The notes beneath the pieces are model-generated. The model had not been told where the DNA came from and did not search any database. It worked only from the letters and a program-made list of their open reading frames with translations. From Cyclobacterium roseum (lineage in GTDB: Bacteria; Bacteroidota; Bacteroidia; Cytophagales; Cyclobacteriaceae): a stretch of DNA of 64,000 nucleotides. This document shows positions 42,625 to 51,869 of the stretch, one piece after another. Numbering within the stretch: the first letter of the stretch is position 1; each line of letters opens with the position of its first letter. The stretch spans positions 167,489 to 231,488 of the forward strand of contig NZ_WNKF01000010.1 in NCBI RefSeq assembly GCF_010119225.1. Direction: 5' to 3'. The translations under genes and the position numbers were made by a program.

Positions 42625-42667
42625 CTGCTTTTGGGAAGAAATGCCTTCCCAAAAGCAGTATTTTTTT
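42625..42667 (+). terminator. Strong terminator after the oxidoreductase gene
   Basis: A perfect 14-bp stem CTGCTTTTGGGAAG / CTTCCCAAAAGCAG with a 6-base loop is followed by a T tract (42661-42667). It lies inside the first codons of the long form of the next ORF, which argues for that gene's later start. Confidence 0.9.
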
Positions 42668-42694
42668 CTACTTTCGTACATTCTTTTTGATCAT

Positions 42695-44347
42695 ATGGAA
42701 CTAACCCGACAATGGTACGAAGGCTACCAGTTACCTCTGCTGGCATTTCTGCTTTTAATTGCTCCGTTTGCGCTGGATTTTCATTTGCATTATCCGGACG
42801 AAATGTACTATACGGATGCGGCCATCCAAATGATGCAAAACGGGGATTACCTGACTACCTATCTGGGAAATGGTGACTTGCGCTTTAAAAAACCAATACT
42901 TACCTACTGGACGGTGCTAGTGGGATTCAAAACCCTCGGAGTTTCTGCCCTGTCTTCCAGACTCCTGTTTTTGATCGCCGGTGCATCCCTGATTCCGCTT
43001 GTGTACCGGATTGCCAGCCTGATCAGCAACAGCAGCCGACTGCCTCAAATTTCTGCCTGGATAGTGGCGACGCATCCTATTGTGATTTTTAGCAGTACCC
43101 GTTCCATTCCAGACATATTGCTGGTTTTTTTTATGACACTTGCCGCCCTTGGGGTGAGCGGATTGATCCGATACGGAAAACAGGCACCAAAAAAATACCT
43201 CTGGCTATTTTACCTAAGCCTGGGACTGGCGTTTGAAGTAAAAGGCCTTCCCGCTGCTGCACTGGGAGTGATCGCCATCGCCTACCTGCGATTTAATCCC
43301 TGGCAGCCGCTATCCTTGAAGCAACTGCTTTATCCTCCCGCTCTTCTAAGTGGTGTCGTCATTGGCTTGTTTTGGTTTGTGGCCATGTACTATAAATTCG
43401 GGCCGGTGTACCTGGACTCCTTTTATGAGGACCAACTGGGCATGCGGATGGGCAGCAGGGTCTGGCAGATTATCCGGCATTTTTCCCTGGCCTTGCTTTT
43501 AATGTTGGTTTTGTTTGTTCCCTGGTTCATTCCGGCACTTAAAAACGTGAAAAAAAACTTTCTCTCCGTTTTTCATGAAAACAAGGTGTTTTTTGGGTTT
43601 GTAGCCGTTTGGGTTGCATCCATAATCGCCATGACCGGATTGGTATCCACTTTTTACGAAAGGTACCTGCTACCGGTCACCCCTGTAGCCGCCATTGGAC
43701 TGGCAGCAATCCTCCTTAAAAGACAAGGAAATTCGCTAACTAACAGCCTGAAAGTATCCGCATGGATCTTTCTGGGAATAAACTGGCTATTGCTGACGGT
43801 AGCCCTGTTGCCGGTAATAGGCTTCAAAAATCCATTGCCCATATATTTTCAATGGGCAGTCGGGCTAAGCCTCAGTATCTTCCTGGCTTTCAAACTTGCG
43901 GTCCCTGCTTACCGGTTGCCGGTATTGGGTACCTCTATTTTGCTGGTATTTTTCAACCTTTCTTTGCTTTCGCATCCCTTTTCCATCCCTCATCAAGGCG
44001 TACAGCTTCGCGTACACCTGGAGCAACAATCCATTCCCGGCAACAGCCAAATCGCCTTTTTAGGCCATCCCCATTACGCCAGTAAAATCCGAATTGGATT
44101 GGGGCCGGTATATAAGATGAAAACGTTTAAAAATCTGGCGGAAGTACCTGAACAATACCGGTACCTAATCTGTGACGAGCCCCAGAAGGAACTGCCAAAC
44201 GGCGCGTTTTCCAGCGATCTGGCCAGCCTGAATTGGGATCCAAAACACTGGCAGGAAATGATAGCGGCCATTTTCAGCGGAGAGACAAAGGCCGTAAAGA
44301 AGGAATGGGGTAAAAAATATTATTGGGTCGAGCGTTTAGCTCCATAA
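42695..44347 (+). CDS. ArnT-like glycosyltransferase (GT83/PMT superfamily)
   Basis: A 550-aa membrane protein with about ten to twelve membrane segments. The first periplasmic loop has DFHLHYPDEMYYTDAA, with the acidic pair typical of the PMT/ArnT fold, and RFKKPILTYW follows. Members transfer a sugar from undecaprenyl phosphate to lipid A or another acceptor at the outer face of the inner membrane. The start at 42695 (MELTRQWYEG) is chosen, because an earlier in-frame ATG (42617) would put the terminator hairpin inside the gene. The C-terminal roughly 100 residues are soluble. The acceptor is unknown. Confidence 0.85.
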   Translation: MELTRQWYEGYQLPLLAFLLLIAPFALDFHLHYPDEMYYTDAAIQMMQNGDYLTTYLGNGDLRFKKPILTYWTVLVGFKTLGVSALSSRLLFLIAGASLIPLVYRIASLISNSSRLPQISAWIVATHPIVIFSSTRSIPDILLVFFMTLAALGVSGLIRYGKQAPKKYLWLFYLSLGLAFEVKGLPAAALGVIAIAYLRFNPWQPLSLKQLLYPPALLSGVVIGLFWFVAMYYKFGPVYLDSFYEDQLGMRMGSRVWQIIRHFSLALLLMLVLFVPWFIPALKNVKKNFLSVFHENKVFFGFVAVWVASIIAMTGLVSTFYERYLLPVTPVAAIGLAAILLKRQGNSLTNSLKVSAWIFLGINWLLLTVALLPVIGFKNPLPIYFQWAVGLSLSIFLAFKLAVPAYRLPVLGTSILLVFFNLSLLSHPFSIPHQGVQLRVHLEQQSIPGNSQIAFLGHPHYASKIRIGLGPVYKMKTFKNLAEVPEQYRYLICDEPQKELPNGAFSSDLASLNWDPKHWQEMIAAIFSGETKAVKKEWGKKYYWVERLAP

Positions 44348-44373
44348 AGAAGCGCTTCGGAACGGTTTAAACG

Positions 44374-44403
44374 AAAAAAAGCCGCCCGAGAGCAGCTTTT
44401 TTT
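44374..44403. terminator. Bidirectional terminator between convergent genes
   Basis: AAAAAAAGC-C-GC and GC-A-GCTTTTTTT pair around CCGAGA, with A and T runs on both flanks. It serves the ArnT-like gene from the left and hpf from the right. Confidence 0.8.
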
Positions 44404-44419
44404 ACGTGAACAACATTTC

Positions 44420-44725
44420 TTATTGCTTGGCGATTACCAGCTTTTCCTTGAATTTTTTAATCTGCCTTCTCAATGCCTCCACCGAATCGTCGGCAGCGGC
44501 TTCAAAGGAATCGTTTTGACTTTTAGCAAAAAGTTGTTTTCCGGGTACATTCAGCTTGATTTCCACGATTTTATTCTCACTCCTATCATTTTTATCCAGC
44601 CTCATAAAAACTTCTCCGTCAATGATCTGATCGTAATAGGTATCCAGCTTGTCAGCCTTTTTCTGGATAAAGTTGATCAACTTCTGATCGGCGTCGAAAT
44701 GAATTGAATGCATTTGTAATTTCAT
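44420..44725 (-). CDS. hpf: Ribosome hibernation promoting factor (HPF/RaiA)
   Basis: A 101-aa short-form hibernation factor that binds the 30S decoding site in slow growth. MKLQMHSIHFDADQKLINFIQKKADKL starts the family beta-alpha fold, and a basic C-terminal helix (ALRRQIKKFKEKL) ends it. The start at 44725 is used instead of 44734. It is the last gene of the rpsU-xerC-hpf order, a conserved Bacteroidota arrangement. The tRNA genes and tuf that often follow in this phylum are absent here. Confidence 0.92.
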   Translation of the reverse strand: MKLQMHSIHFDADQKLINFIQKKADKLDTYYDQIIDGEVFMRLDKNDRSENKIVEIKLNVPGKQLFAKSQNDSFEAAADDSVEALRRQIKKFKEKLVIAKQ

Positions 44726-44756
44726 AATAATCACTGTTTAAAAGTTTGACTTTTAT

Positions 44757-45641
44757 TTACGCTTTAGGATGTGCCTGTTCGTACACAGCCTTCAGTTTCT
44801 CGATCGAATTATGGGTGTACACCTGGGTAGCGGCAAGGCTTGAATGGCCTAAAAGATCTTTGACCGCATTGAGGTCAGCTCCTTTATTCAGCAGATGGGT
44901 GGCAAAGGTATGTCGCATTAGGTGAGGACTTTTTTTGGTGGTCTGAATAAAAAGATCAAGGTACCTTTTGACAATTCGGTAAATCATCATCGGATAAGCT
45001 GCTTCCTTGTTGTTTCTAACGATAAAATAGTCATTTCCGTCTGCAAATGAAAATGTTTCCTCGAATACTTTTTTATAGGAAAGGATATTCTTTTGAAGCT
45101 GAGTAGCTATAGGAATAATTCGGTATTTTTTCCCTTTACCCAGTACCTTTAGCTGCCCACTTCCCAGGTCCACCGCATGCCATCGCAAACCAATCAGTTC
45201 GGAAAGCCGCATACCGGTCAGGTACAATACCTGCAGCACCATCCGATCACGCTGCCCTTCGAAACCCGCATCGAAATTTGCGGCCTCCAGCAGCAGTGCC
45301 ATTTCATTTTCCGGAATAAATGTCGGGAGCTTTCTTCCTTTCTTGAGGGACTGTATTTTCACCGTGGGATCCCGGCTGATTACTTCAGATTTGAGCAAAA
45401 AAGTGAAAAACGTTCGGAGCGTAGCCATTTTACGGTTGACGGTGGCCTCCGAAAGTCCTTCCTCAATCAGATCCACCATCCAGGCCCTGATTTCCGCATG
45501 GCTCGCTTCTTCCAGCCTATTCATGGCAAAAGCAGTTTCTAAAAATTCAGAAAACTGCTCCAAGTCCTTCTTATAAGCCAGCACGGTATGTGCACTCGCT
45601 CTCTTTTCGTTTTCCAGGTAATTTATAAATGAAAAAAGCAT
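44757..45641 (-). CDS. xerC: Chromosomal tyrosine recombinase XerC-like
   Basis: A 294-aa recombinase for chromosome dimer resolution. The N-terminal SAM-like domain (FINYLENEKRASAHTVLAYKKDL) is followed by the catalytic set: R in TGMRLSELIG, K in LGKGKKYR, HLMRHTFATHLL, LLGH and Y in ATQVYTH. Length and lack of extra domains separate it from the array recombinase at 25.3 kb and the IS recombinases. It lies between rpsU and hpf, the usual position in this phylum. Confidence 0.92.
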   Translation of the reverse strand: MLFSFINYLENEKRASAHTVLAYKKDLEQFSEFLETAFAMNRLEEASHAEIRAWMVDLIEEGLSEATVNRKMATLRTFFTFLLKSEVISRDPTVKIQSLKKGRKLPTFIPENEMALLLEAANFDAGFEGQRDRMVLQVLYLTGMRLSELIGLRWHAVDLGSGQLKVLGKGKKYRIIPIATQLQKNILSYKKVFEETFSFADGNDYFIVRNNKEAAYPMMIYRIVKRYLDLFIQTTKKSPHLMRHTFATHLLNKGADLNAVKDLLGHSSLAATQVYTHNSIEKLKAVYEQAHPKA

Positions 45642-45697
45642 ATCGGTGATTTAATACACCAATATGCTTATAAATTTTATGAAAACGAAAGGTTTTC

Positions 45698-45892
45698 TTA
45701 TTTCCCTTCCTGTTCCTGCATTCTTTGTTTGTAGGCGGCTTTAATTACCTCCGTCCTTCTGCTTACGGAAGGCTTTTCGAAATGCTGCCTGCTTCTCAAC
45801 TCACGGATGACTCCGGTTTTGTCAAATTTCTTCTTAAAACGCTTCAGCGCCTTTTCGATTGATTCGTTCTCTTTTACGTTTACTACGATCAT
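45698..45892 (-). CDS. rpsU: Small ribosomal subunit protein S21
   Basis: A 64-aa basic protein. It opens with MIVVNVKENESIEKALKRFKKKFDKTG and has the RSRQHFEKPS motif. S21 sits near the 16S rRNA 3' end, where mRNA pairs. The start at 45892 is preferred over 45901 on the family N-terminus. In Bacteroidota S21 is part of the machinery that hides the anti-Shine-Dalgarno, which fits the lack of SD sites in this window. Confidence 0.95.
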   Translation of the reverse strand: MIVVNVKENESIEKALKRFKKKFDKTGVIRELRSRQHFEKPSVSRRTEVIKAAYKQRMQEQEGK

Positions 45893-46051
45893 ATAATACA
45901 CCTCCTTTCAGCCCGCAAAGTTAAATAAAGTAAATGGAAATACAAAGAAAAACGGGATCCCAAAGAATAATGGATGGGTACCATCGGTACATTTACCAGG
46001 TTTTTCCCGGGTAATATTTCTCCCCGACGGGATTTAACTTTATATTTGGTC

Positions 46052-47074
46052 ATGGAAAAAATTTTGATTACCGGAGGAGCCGGATACATCGGGTCACATA
46101 CCGCCGTCGCTCTGGTGGATGCTGGCTACCAGCCCATCATTGTCGATGACTTTTCAAATGCCGAAAAAAGCGTTTTGGATGGCTTGCAAAAAATTACCGG
46201 CCAGTCCATCCCTTGTTACGAGGGGGACTGCAACGATAAGCGCCTAATGGAAAGAATATTTTCGGAAAATGAACTGACCGGAGTGATTCATTTCGCTGCT
46301 TACAAGGCCGTGGGAGAAAGTACCGAGTATCCGCTTAACTATTACCGAAATAATATTTTTTCGCTTTTGGTCCTACTGGAAATCATGGAAATATACGGGG
46401 TGGAAAACCTGGTATTTTCTTCTTCCTGTACGGTCTACGGGCAGCCGGACACGCTACCGGTCAAAGAAAGTACTCCCAGAAAGGATGCGGAAAGCCCTTA
46501 CGGGAACACCAAAAAAATCTGTGAGGATATCTTAACCGACCAGGTTAAAAGCAAAGCCAGGCTGGCCGCCATCGCATTGCGGTATTTTAACCCCATTGGT
46601 GCCCATCCATCGGGGCTTATCGGGGAGTTGCCGACCGGAGTTCCATCCAATCTGGTCCCCTTTGTTACTCAAACGGGAGCAGGAATCCGGAAAGAATTAA
46701 CCGTATTTGGGGATGATTACGACACTCCCGATGGCAGTTGTGTCCGCGATTACATCCATGTAATGGACCTGGCTGAAGCACATGTAAAATCCATCAGCTA
46801 TCTCAAAACTAAAACCGCTCCCCTCTACGACCTATTCAATGTAGGCACCGGGACGGGAAACACCGTTCTGGAGGTAATCCGGGCTTTTGAAAAAGTCAGC
46901 GGCCGGGCTTTGAATTACAAAATTGGCCCTAGAAGACCGGGAGATGTGGAAAAAGTATGGGCGGATACCGAAAAAATAAATCGTGAACTTAACTGGCAGG
47001 CCAAATATTCCCTGGAAGATTCCCTTCGTGACAGCTGGAATTGGCAGTTAGCCCTTTCTAAAAACCCCGCATAA
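46052..47074 (+). CDS. galE: UDP-glucose 4-epimerase
   Basis: A 340-aa NAD-dependent epimerase. It has the glycine motif TGGAGYIGSHTAVAL (about residues 8-22), the serine-rich VFSSSCTVYG strand, the catalytic SPYGNTKK (Y-x-x-x-K, about 149-153) and ALRYFNPIGAHPSGLIGE, which marks true GalE rather than related epimerases. It interconverts UDP-glucose and UDP-galactose. The start at 46052 is used; a -10-like TATATTTG ends 3 bp before it. The GH92 gene follows after 14 bp in the same direction. Confidence 0.93.
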   Translation: MEKILITGGAGYIGSHTAVALVDAGYQPIIVDDFSNAEKSVLDGLQKITGQSIPCYEGDCNDKRLMERIFSENELTGVIHFAAYKAVGESTEYPLNYYRNNIFSLLVLLEIMEIYGVENLVFSSSCTVYGQPDTLPVKESTPRKDAESPYGNTKKICEDILTDQVKSKARLAAIALRYFNPIGAHPSGLIGELPTGVPSNLVPFVTQTGAGIRKELTVFGDDYDTPDGSCVRDYIHVMDLAEAHVKSISYLKTKTAPLYDLFNVGTGTGNTVLEVIRAFEKVSGRALNYKIGPRRPGDVEKVWADTEKINRELNWQAKYSLEDSLRDSWNWQLALSKNPA

Positions 47075-47088
47075 CCCCATAGTCCCTT

Positions 47089-49368
47089 ATGAATACCCGC
47101 TGGTCCCGATTAGCCATCTTTATCGCTCTTTTACCTCTTTTAAGCTTTCAGCTAAAACCCGACCCGCAGCCAGCAGACATGGTCTACCCGCTGCTGGATG
47201 CCGCTAATTCCAGGTGGTTTTATTTTAGCTCGGCCACCCGTCCCTTTGGGATGGTTAATCTAAGTCCGGACCACGAAATAGACGGTGCCTGGAACAGTGG
47301 CTACCGCTACGATGCCGACAGCATCAAGGGGTTCAGTCACATTCATGCCTGGCAACTGTCTGGAGTTTCGGTGATGCCCCTGAGCTATACGGATGCGCCA
47401 GAGGCCTTGCTAAACGACTATTATTCTCCTTACAGCCATGATAAGGAAACCATCCGCGTCGGCTACCATCAGGTGTACCTGGACCGCTTTGACATCGAAG
47501 CCGAGCTTACCGCCACTCATCGGGTAGGCATGCATCGTTACCACTTTCCTTCCGGGAAGCAATCCGGTGTTCTGTTCCACCTGGGGGGGCCGTTGGGACC
47601 CAGTGCAATGTTGGATGGGCACCTGGAAAAAAGGGGAAACCGAACGCTGGTAGGGAGTGTCACGAATGCTCCTACCTCCAGACGACCCAAACCGATCACG
47701 GTCCATTTTCAGGTAGCCTTTGACCAGGATATTCAGAGCTGGGTGGAGCATCCGGATTCCCCTCATATCATTGTAGGCTTCGGAAACCTGGAGGCTAAAC
47801 CACTGCAGATGAAGGTAAGTATTTCATACACCCATCCGGACAATGCCTTGGAAAATATGCAGCAGGAACTTCCCCACTGGGATTTTGAGCAGGTGGAGTC
47901 GGAAACCCGGGCGGTCTGGAACGAAATGCTCAGCAGGATTCAGGTAGAAGGAAATACCGAAGCCCAGCGAAGACGATTTTACACCGACCTCTGGAAGGCC
48001 TTGCAGGGAAGGCGTACCATCAGCGATGTAAATGGTGCCTATCCCGATCATACGGGGAGCAGCCTGCGCATCGGACAGGTACCGCTGGACGAAGCCGGCA
48101 ACCCGCGTTTCAGGCATTTTAATTCCGACTCTTTCTGGGGTGCGCAGTGGACCATTAGTGTGTTATGGGCGTTGGTCTATCCGGATATTGCCGAGGAATT
48201 TGCCAATAGTTTTCTGCAGTATTACCAGGATGGAGGCTTGATTCCAAGGGGCCCTTCCGGAGGCAATTATACCAATGTCATGACCGGAGCTTCCTCCACG
48301 CCATTTTTTGTCGGTCTGTACCAAAAAGGGATACGAGGGTTTGACGTGGAGATGGCTTATCAGGGGCTAAAGAAAAACCACCTCCCCGGGGGAATGATGG
48401 GCAGATCCGGATACGAACACCTTTCAGCCAAGGGCGGCAATGTGGAAGACTATATAGATAAAGGATACGTCCCCTATCCCAATCCGAGGGGCCGGTTTGG
48501 CGGGCACGAGCAAGGTGCGGGGCAAACACTGGAATACAGTTTTCAGGATTGGACCCTGGCGCAATTGGCCAAGGCCCTTTCGAAAAAAGAAGATACGGCC
48601 CATTTTCTGGCCCGGTCAAACCATTATCAAAACGTTTACGATCCCGAATCCGGCTGGATGCGGCCCAAAAACGAAGAAGGAGAATGGATGGAACCTTTCG
48701 ACCCTTATGAGTATGGTAAGGGGTTTGTGGAAGCCAATGCCGCCCAGTTTACCTGGTTTGTGCCGCATGACTTGCCTGGCCTGGCTGAACTTATGGGCGG
48801 AAAAGAAAAAGCCGTTGAAAAACTTCAGGAACAGTTTCTAGCAGCAGAAAAACTGGGCTTCACCTCGGGCACTTCTCATGCCGTAGAAACCCATCCCGAA
48901 TACCGGAGAATCCCGGTAAACTACGGCAATCAGCCTTCCATGCAGATGGCCTATGTCTTCAATTACCTGGACCGGCCGGATCTCACGCAGTATTGGTCAC
49001 GAAAAGTGTTAGACAAGGCTTTTTCTGCACTTACCCCACACCTGGGCTATAATGGCGATGAGGATCAGGGCCTTATGGGTTCGCTGGCCGTATTAATGAA
49101 GCTGGGCTTGTTTCAGATGAATGCGGGAACGGATGAAAACCCTATCTATGAATTGGGAAGTCCCATTTTTGACAAAGCCGTGATCCAGTTACATCCGGAT
49201 TATTATCCGGGAAAAACCATCACCATCCGGGCGGAGAACAACGGACCCGATCACTATTATATCCATGGTAAACGTTTCAATGGAAAACCGTTTCAGGAGA
49301 TGGGCGTTCGTCACAATGACCTGGTCAAGGGTGGGGTACTTCGATTGCAAATGAGCGAAAACCCTTAA
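47089..49368 (+). CDS. GH92 family alpha-mannosidase, exported
   Basis: A 759-aa glycoside hydrolase with an N-terminal signal segment (about residues 7-21). The family 92 stretches are FYFSSATRPFGMVNLSPD (about 43-60), GFSHIHAWQLSG (about 84-95) and FWGAQWTISVLWALVYPD (about 350-367). In the C-terminal (alpha/alpha)6 barrel, SGTSHAVETHPEY, NYGNQPSMQMAYVFNY and YNGDEDQGLMGS hold the calcium and catalytic acid region. GH92 enzymes are calcium-dependent exo-mannosidases used on host or algal N-glycans in Bacteroidota. No SusCD pair is adjacent, so it is not part of a visible polysaccharide utilisation locus. Confidence 0.92.
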   Translation: MNTRWSRLAIFIALLPLLSFQLKPDPQPADMVYPLLDAANSRWFYFSSATRPFGMVNLSPDHEIDGAWNSGYRYDADSIKGFSHIHAWQLSGVSVMPLSYTDAPEALLNDYYSPYSHDKETIRVGYHQVYLDRFDIEAELTATHRVGMHRYHFPSGKQSGVLFHLGGPLGPSAMLDGHLEKRGNRTLVGSVTNAPTSRRPKPITVHFQVAFDQDIQSWVEHPDSPHIIVGFGNLEAKPLQMKVSISYTHPDNALENMQQELPHWDFEQVESETRAVWNEMLSRIQVEGNTEAQRRRFYTDLWKALQGRRTISDVNGAYPDHTGSSLRIGQVPLDEAGNPRFRHFNSDSFWGAQWTISVLWALVYPDIAEEFANSFLQYYQDGGLIPRGPSGGNYTNVMTGASSTPFFVGLYQKGIRGFDVEMAYQGLKKNHLPGGMMGRSGYEHLSAKGGNVEDYIDKGYVPYPNPRGRFGGHEQGAGQTLEYSFQDWTLAQLAKALSKKEDTAHFLARSNHYQNVYDPESGWMRPKNEEGEWMEPFDPYEYGKGFVEANAAQFTWFVPHDLPGLAELMGGKEKAVEKLQEQFLAAEKLGFTSGTSHAVETHPEYRRIPVNYGNQPSMQMAYVFNYLDRPDLTQYWSRKVLDKAFSALTPHLGYNGDEDQGLMGSLAVLMKLGLFQMNAGTDENPIYELGSPIFDKAVIQLHPDYYPGKTITIRAENNGPDHYYIHGKRFNGKPFQEMGVRHNDLVKGGVLRLQMSENP

Positions 49369-49395
49369 TTTTCTAAAATGCTTCCCCTGCTTTTC

Positions 49396-50691
49396 TTAAG
49401 CGGTATCGAAGGGCTGCAATTTGATCAGATCCTGAATTTCTCCCCAGGGTTTTTTCATTCTTGCGAGTGCATATACCTGCTGATCCTCGTCCAGGGCAAG
49501 TGAATTCACATAGGTAGGAATACTGCCATCCGGATAAAAAACAGGACCGTGATCCGTATACTTCCCGGAAGGAAGGTGGTAGGTCACCCAATGCAGGTTT
49601 TCCAGTGCTTTGGCGGCTCCTTTGGCAATTTTCTTGCTTTCGTACAGGCCGTCTCCTACAGGTCCTCCGGTGAGATAGTGAAGGGTTTCGCCGTCGGGTG
49701 CCAAATCAAAGCCCAGGTAGCCATAACTAAACTGGTCAAACATGCCACTTCTCTTTGAAGGCAGGGAACACAAGCGATCGATTACCTCTAACTGTTCCTT
49801 TTTAGGATCAAAACGGAAGAGGTAACCCGAGTTTCCGTGAATGCCGTAGGCTGTATTTTCTGACCCGTTCCAAAGAATTTTACGCCAATTGTATCCCATA
49901 TCTCCGGGTATTTTGGGATCGTATTCGCCAAAGTAATCCCGGCGCATATGAACGTTTCGGAGCTTTTCAGGCCTGGATTTCAGGTAGGGACTATAGGAGA
50001 AGATATCTCCTTCCGCATTGGTAAAATATACTTTTCCGTTATCAGGATCCACCAGCATGGAGCGGCACAATACCCGGTAATCCTTGCCCGGAAAGCCAGC
50101 TTCCCCTTTTTCAGAGATGGAGCCGATCTGTATGATTTCTTTGCTTTCCGGATCAAAATGGATGAAATTCCCGTAGGGCCATGTAAGGGCGTACAATTGG
50201 TTGCGGTGGGTATCCATGGCCAGGGTTAGGATCCCTTCTCCATTGGGAACTTTTCCCAAGTCTTCCAGCGTTTCCGTTTCCATATTCCAGCATAAAAAAT
50301 GCCCGCCAGGATACAGTTTCAGGCCATTGGGAGGATTTTCCGGTAACCGTTCCATACCTTGAATCATTTCGTAGTGACCTACGTGGGTCCCAAAATACAG
50401 CTTCTTTCCGCTTTCGAAAAAGGGCACATGGCTTTTGCCCTGAGGGATGGCATTTAGTTTGGATTCGCCGCAAGCTTCGGTCAAATCAGCCAAGCGGTCA
50501 ATTTGCTCCGTCGCGGGATCAAAGCGAAAAAGCTGTCCGCCTTTTTCCAGTGATTCGGATGAAAGCACGTAATACAACCTGCCGTCACTGGCCCTGCTTA
50601 GGGATTGGTAGGAATCGTGAGCCAGTTCAAAACCGGAATCGTACGCTTTGGCCGACAGGCCTTTTGGGGTTTCGTATTCAGTCAATTTCAA
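49396..50691 (-). CDS. Beta-propeller-like protein, unknown function
   Basis: A 431-aa protein without a signal peptide. Repeated blade-like segments (GRLYYVLSS..., KKLYFGTHV..., NQLYALTWPYGNFIHFDPESKE, GKVYFTNAEGDIFSYSP, GYLFRFDPKKEQLEVIDRL) at about 50-60 residue intervals suggest a six- or seven-bladed beta-propeller. I do not recognise a named family. Its start overlaps the stop of the next gene upstream (ATGA at 50688-50691), so the two are translationally coupled. Confidence 0.7.
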   Translation of the reverse strand: MKLTEYETPKGLSAKAYDSGFELAHDSYQSLSRASDGRLYYVLSSESLEKGGQLFRFDPATEQIDRLADLTEACGESKLNAIPQGKSHVPFFESGKKLYFGTHVGHYEMIQGMERLPENPPNGLKLYPGGHFLCWNMETETLEDLGKVPNGEGILTLAMDTHRNQLYALTWPYGNFIHFDPESKEIIQIGSISEKGEAGFPGKDYRVLCRSMLVDPDNGKVYFTNAEGDIFSYSPYLKSRPEKLRNVHMRRDYFGEYDPKIPGDMGYNWRKILWNGSENTAYGIHGNSGYLFRFDPKKEQLEVIDRLCSLPSKRSGMFDQFSYGYLGFDLAPDGETLHYLTGGPVGDGLYESKKIAKGAAKALENLHWVTYHLPSGKYTDHGPVFYPDGSIPTYVNSLALDEDQQVYALARMKKPWGEIQDLIKLQPFDTA

Positions 50692-51617
50692 TCTGTTTTT
50701 TGCATTTTCTCGTAACGGTAAAGAACCGGGTCCACCCGCAATTTCTTTTCGCTAAGGGTAAAGTAAGTATTTCCGTCAGGGCTAAATGCGAGTGCTTCGC
50801 CCTGCGGTTCGGGATCGTAGGGAAGGAGCCGGGGTTTTTGCATCAGGCATTCTTCCAGGGACATCCCTGGCACTCTCTCCCAATAATACACTACCCAATA
50901 ATTTTTGATGGCCACTTGTAAACCATCCTCCGATATATCCCCGCCTACCGATAGCATTATGGGTAATTCCATCACTTTCTCCAATACCACGGTATCACCA
51001 TCGTTCAAGTCAGTAGCCGACACTTTGTACAGGGTGTTGCGGGCATCTCTTTTGGTCAACACAAATAAATCCCCACTGATAGGATCTACTAGTAAGGTTT
51101 CCGCATCTTTGGCACCATCGGGATACCTCAACGTTATCTTTTCAGGAACGACCACCCACTCTGCACTTACCTCCCTGGGTTCCGGAATTCTATAAATAAT
51201 CAATTCTTCGTATTTGCTGAAGTTATCCCCAATATCTCCAATATACAAATAGGATTCTCCCTCTTTGGGACCCGGGCCCATAGCAAGGTCTTCCCAATCC
51301 CGGTTAACCACACCTTCCAGCCGAATCTTCCCCTGATACTTGCCAAGCGTATCCAACACGTATATTTCGGGAGCTCCATCGCTATCATTGTGCACGTAAA
51401 TCAAATCCGGAAACCTTCGGGACACCGCCATACCACTGGTTTCGTCAATAAAGTTCTCCTCAATCTTGGCAACCTTTTTCGGCCCGGTAAAAATAGAATA
51501 GGCTACCTGAGGATTTATTTTTAGGTCATACTTCTGTTGAAGCTTTTCGGATAGCAAAAAGGGAATGATTGACAACAGGAAGAAAAGCTTCATTAATTTT
51601 TCAATAAAAATACTCAT
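50688..51617 (-). CDS. Secreted beta-propeller-like protein
   Basis: A 309-aa protein with a signal peptide (a hydrophobic stretch about residues 9-22; the start may be at MKLFFLLSI, residue 9). Segments such as RFPDLIYVHNDSDGAPEIYVLD, RDWEDLAMGPG, SYLYIGDIGDN and SGDLFVLTKRD repeat a propeller-blade pattern with aspartate-rich turns. Function is not known. It is first in a two-gene operon with the cytoplasmic propeller protein. Confidence 0.68.
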   Translation of the reverse strand: MSIFIEKLMKLFFLLSIIPFLLSEKLQQKYDLKINPQVAYSIFTGPKKVAKIEENFIDETSGMAVSRRFPDLIYVHNDSDGAPEIYVLDTLGKYQGKIRLEGVVNRDWEDLAMGPGPKEGESYLYIGDIGDNFSKYEELIIYRIPEPREVSAEWVVVPEKITLRYPDGAKDAETLLVDPISGDLFVLTKRDARNTLYKVSATDLNDGDTVVLEKVMELPIMLSVGGDISEDGLQVAIKNYWVVYYWERVPGMSLEECLMQKPRLLPYDPEPQGEALAFSPDGNTYFTLSEKKLRVDPVLYRYEKMQKTD

Positions 51618-51869
51618 TTTCGTACATGTTAATCGCGATGAGCGGTATAAGCGACAATGCGTTCACCAGCTATTGTTCTCCTGTATACCCAAACTTAAGG
51701 CTCATTGCCTAATTGGGTAATACCTGATTAAAAAACGAATCAATCTACCATTGATTTTTACGAATAAAAACCTATCCATGTTTTTAAAACCGGCTCCATT
51801 TAAATAAAAATGAAAGGACAGCCAAAATGGCTGCCCCAAATAAGATGTATCACTATAAGCTTTACCGAA

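Noticed and set aside
45974..46051. N-terminal extension of GalE
   Set aside because: The 26 residues have no family resemblance, and the Rossmann motif starts right after the ATG at 46052.
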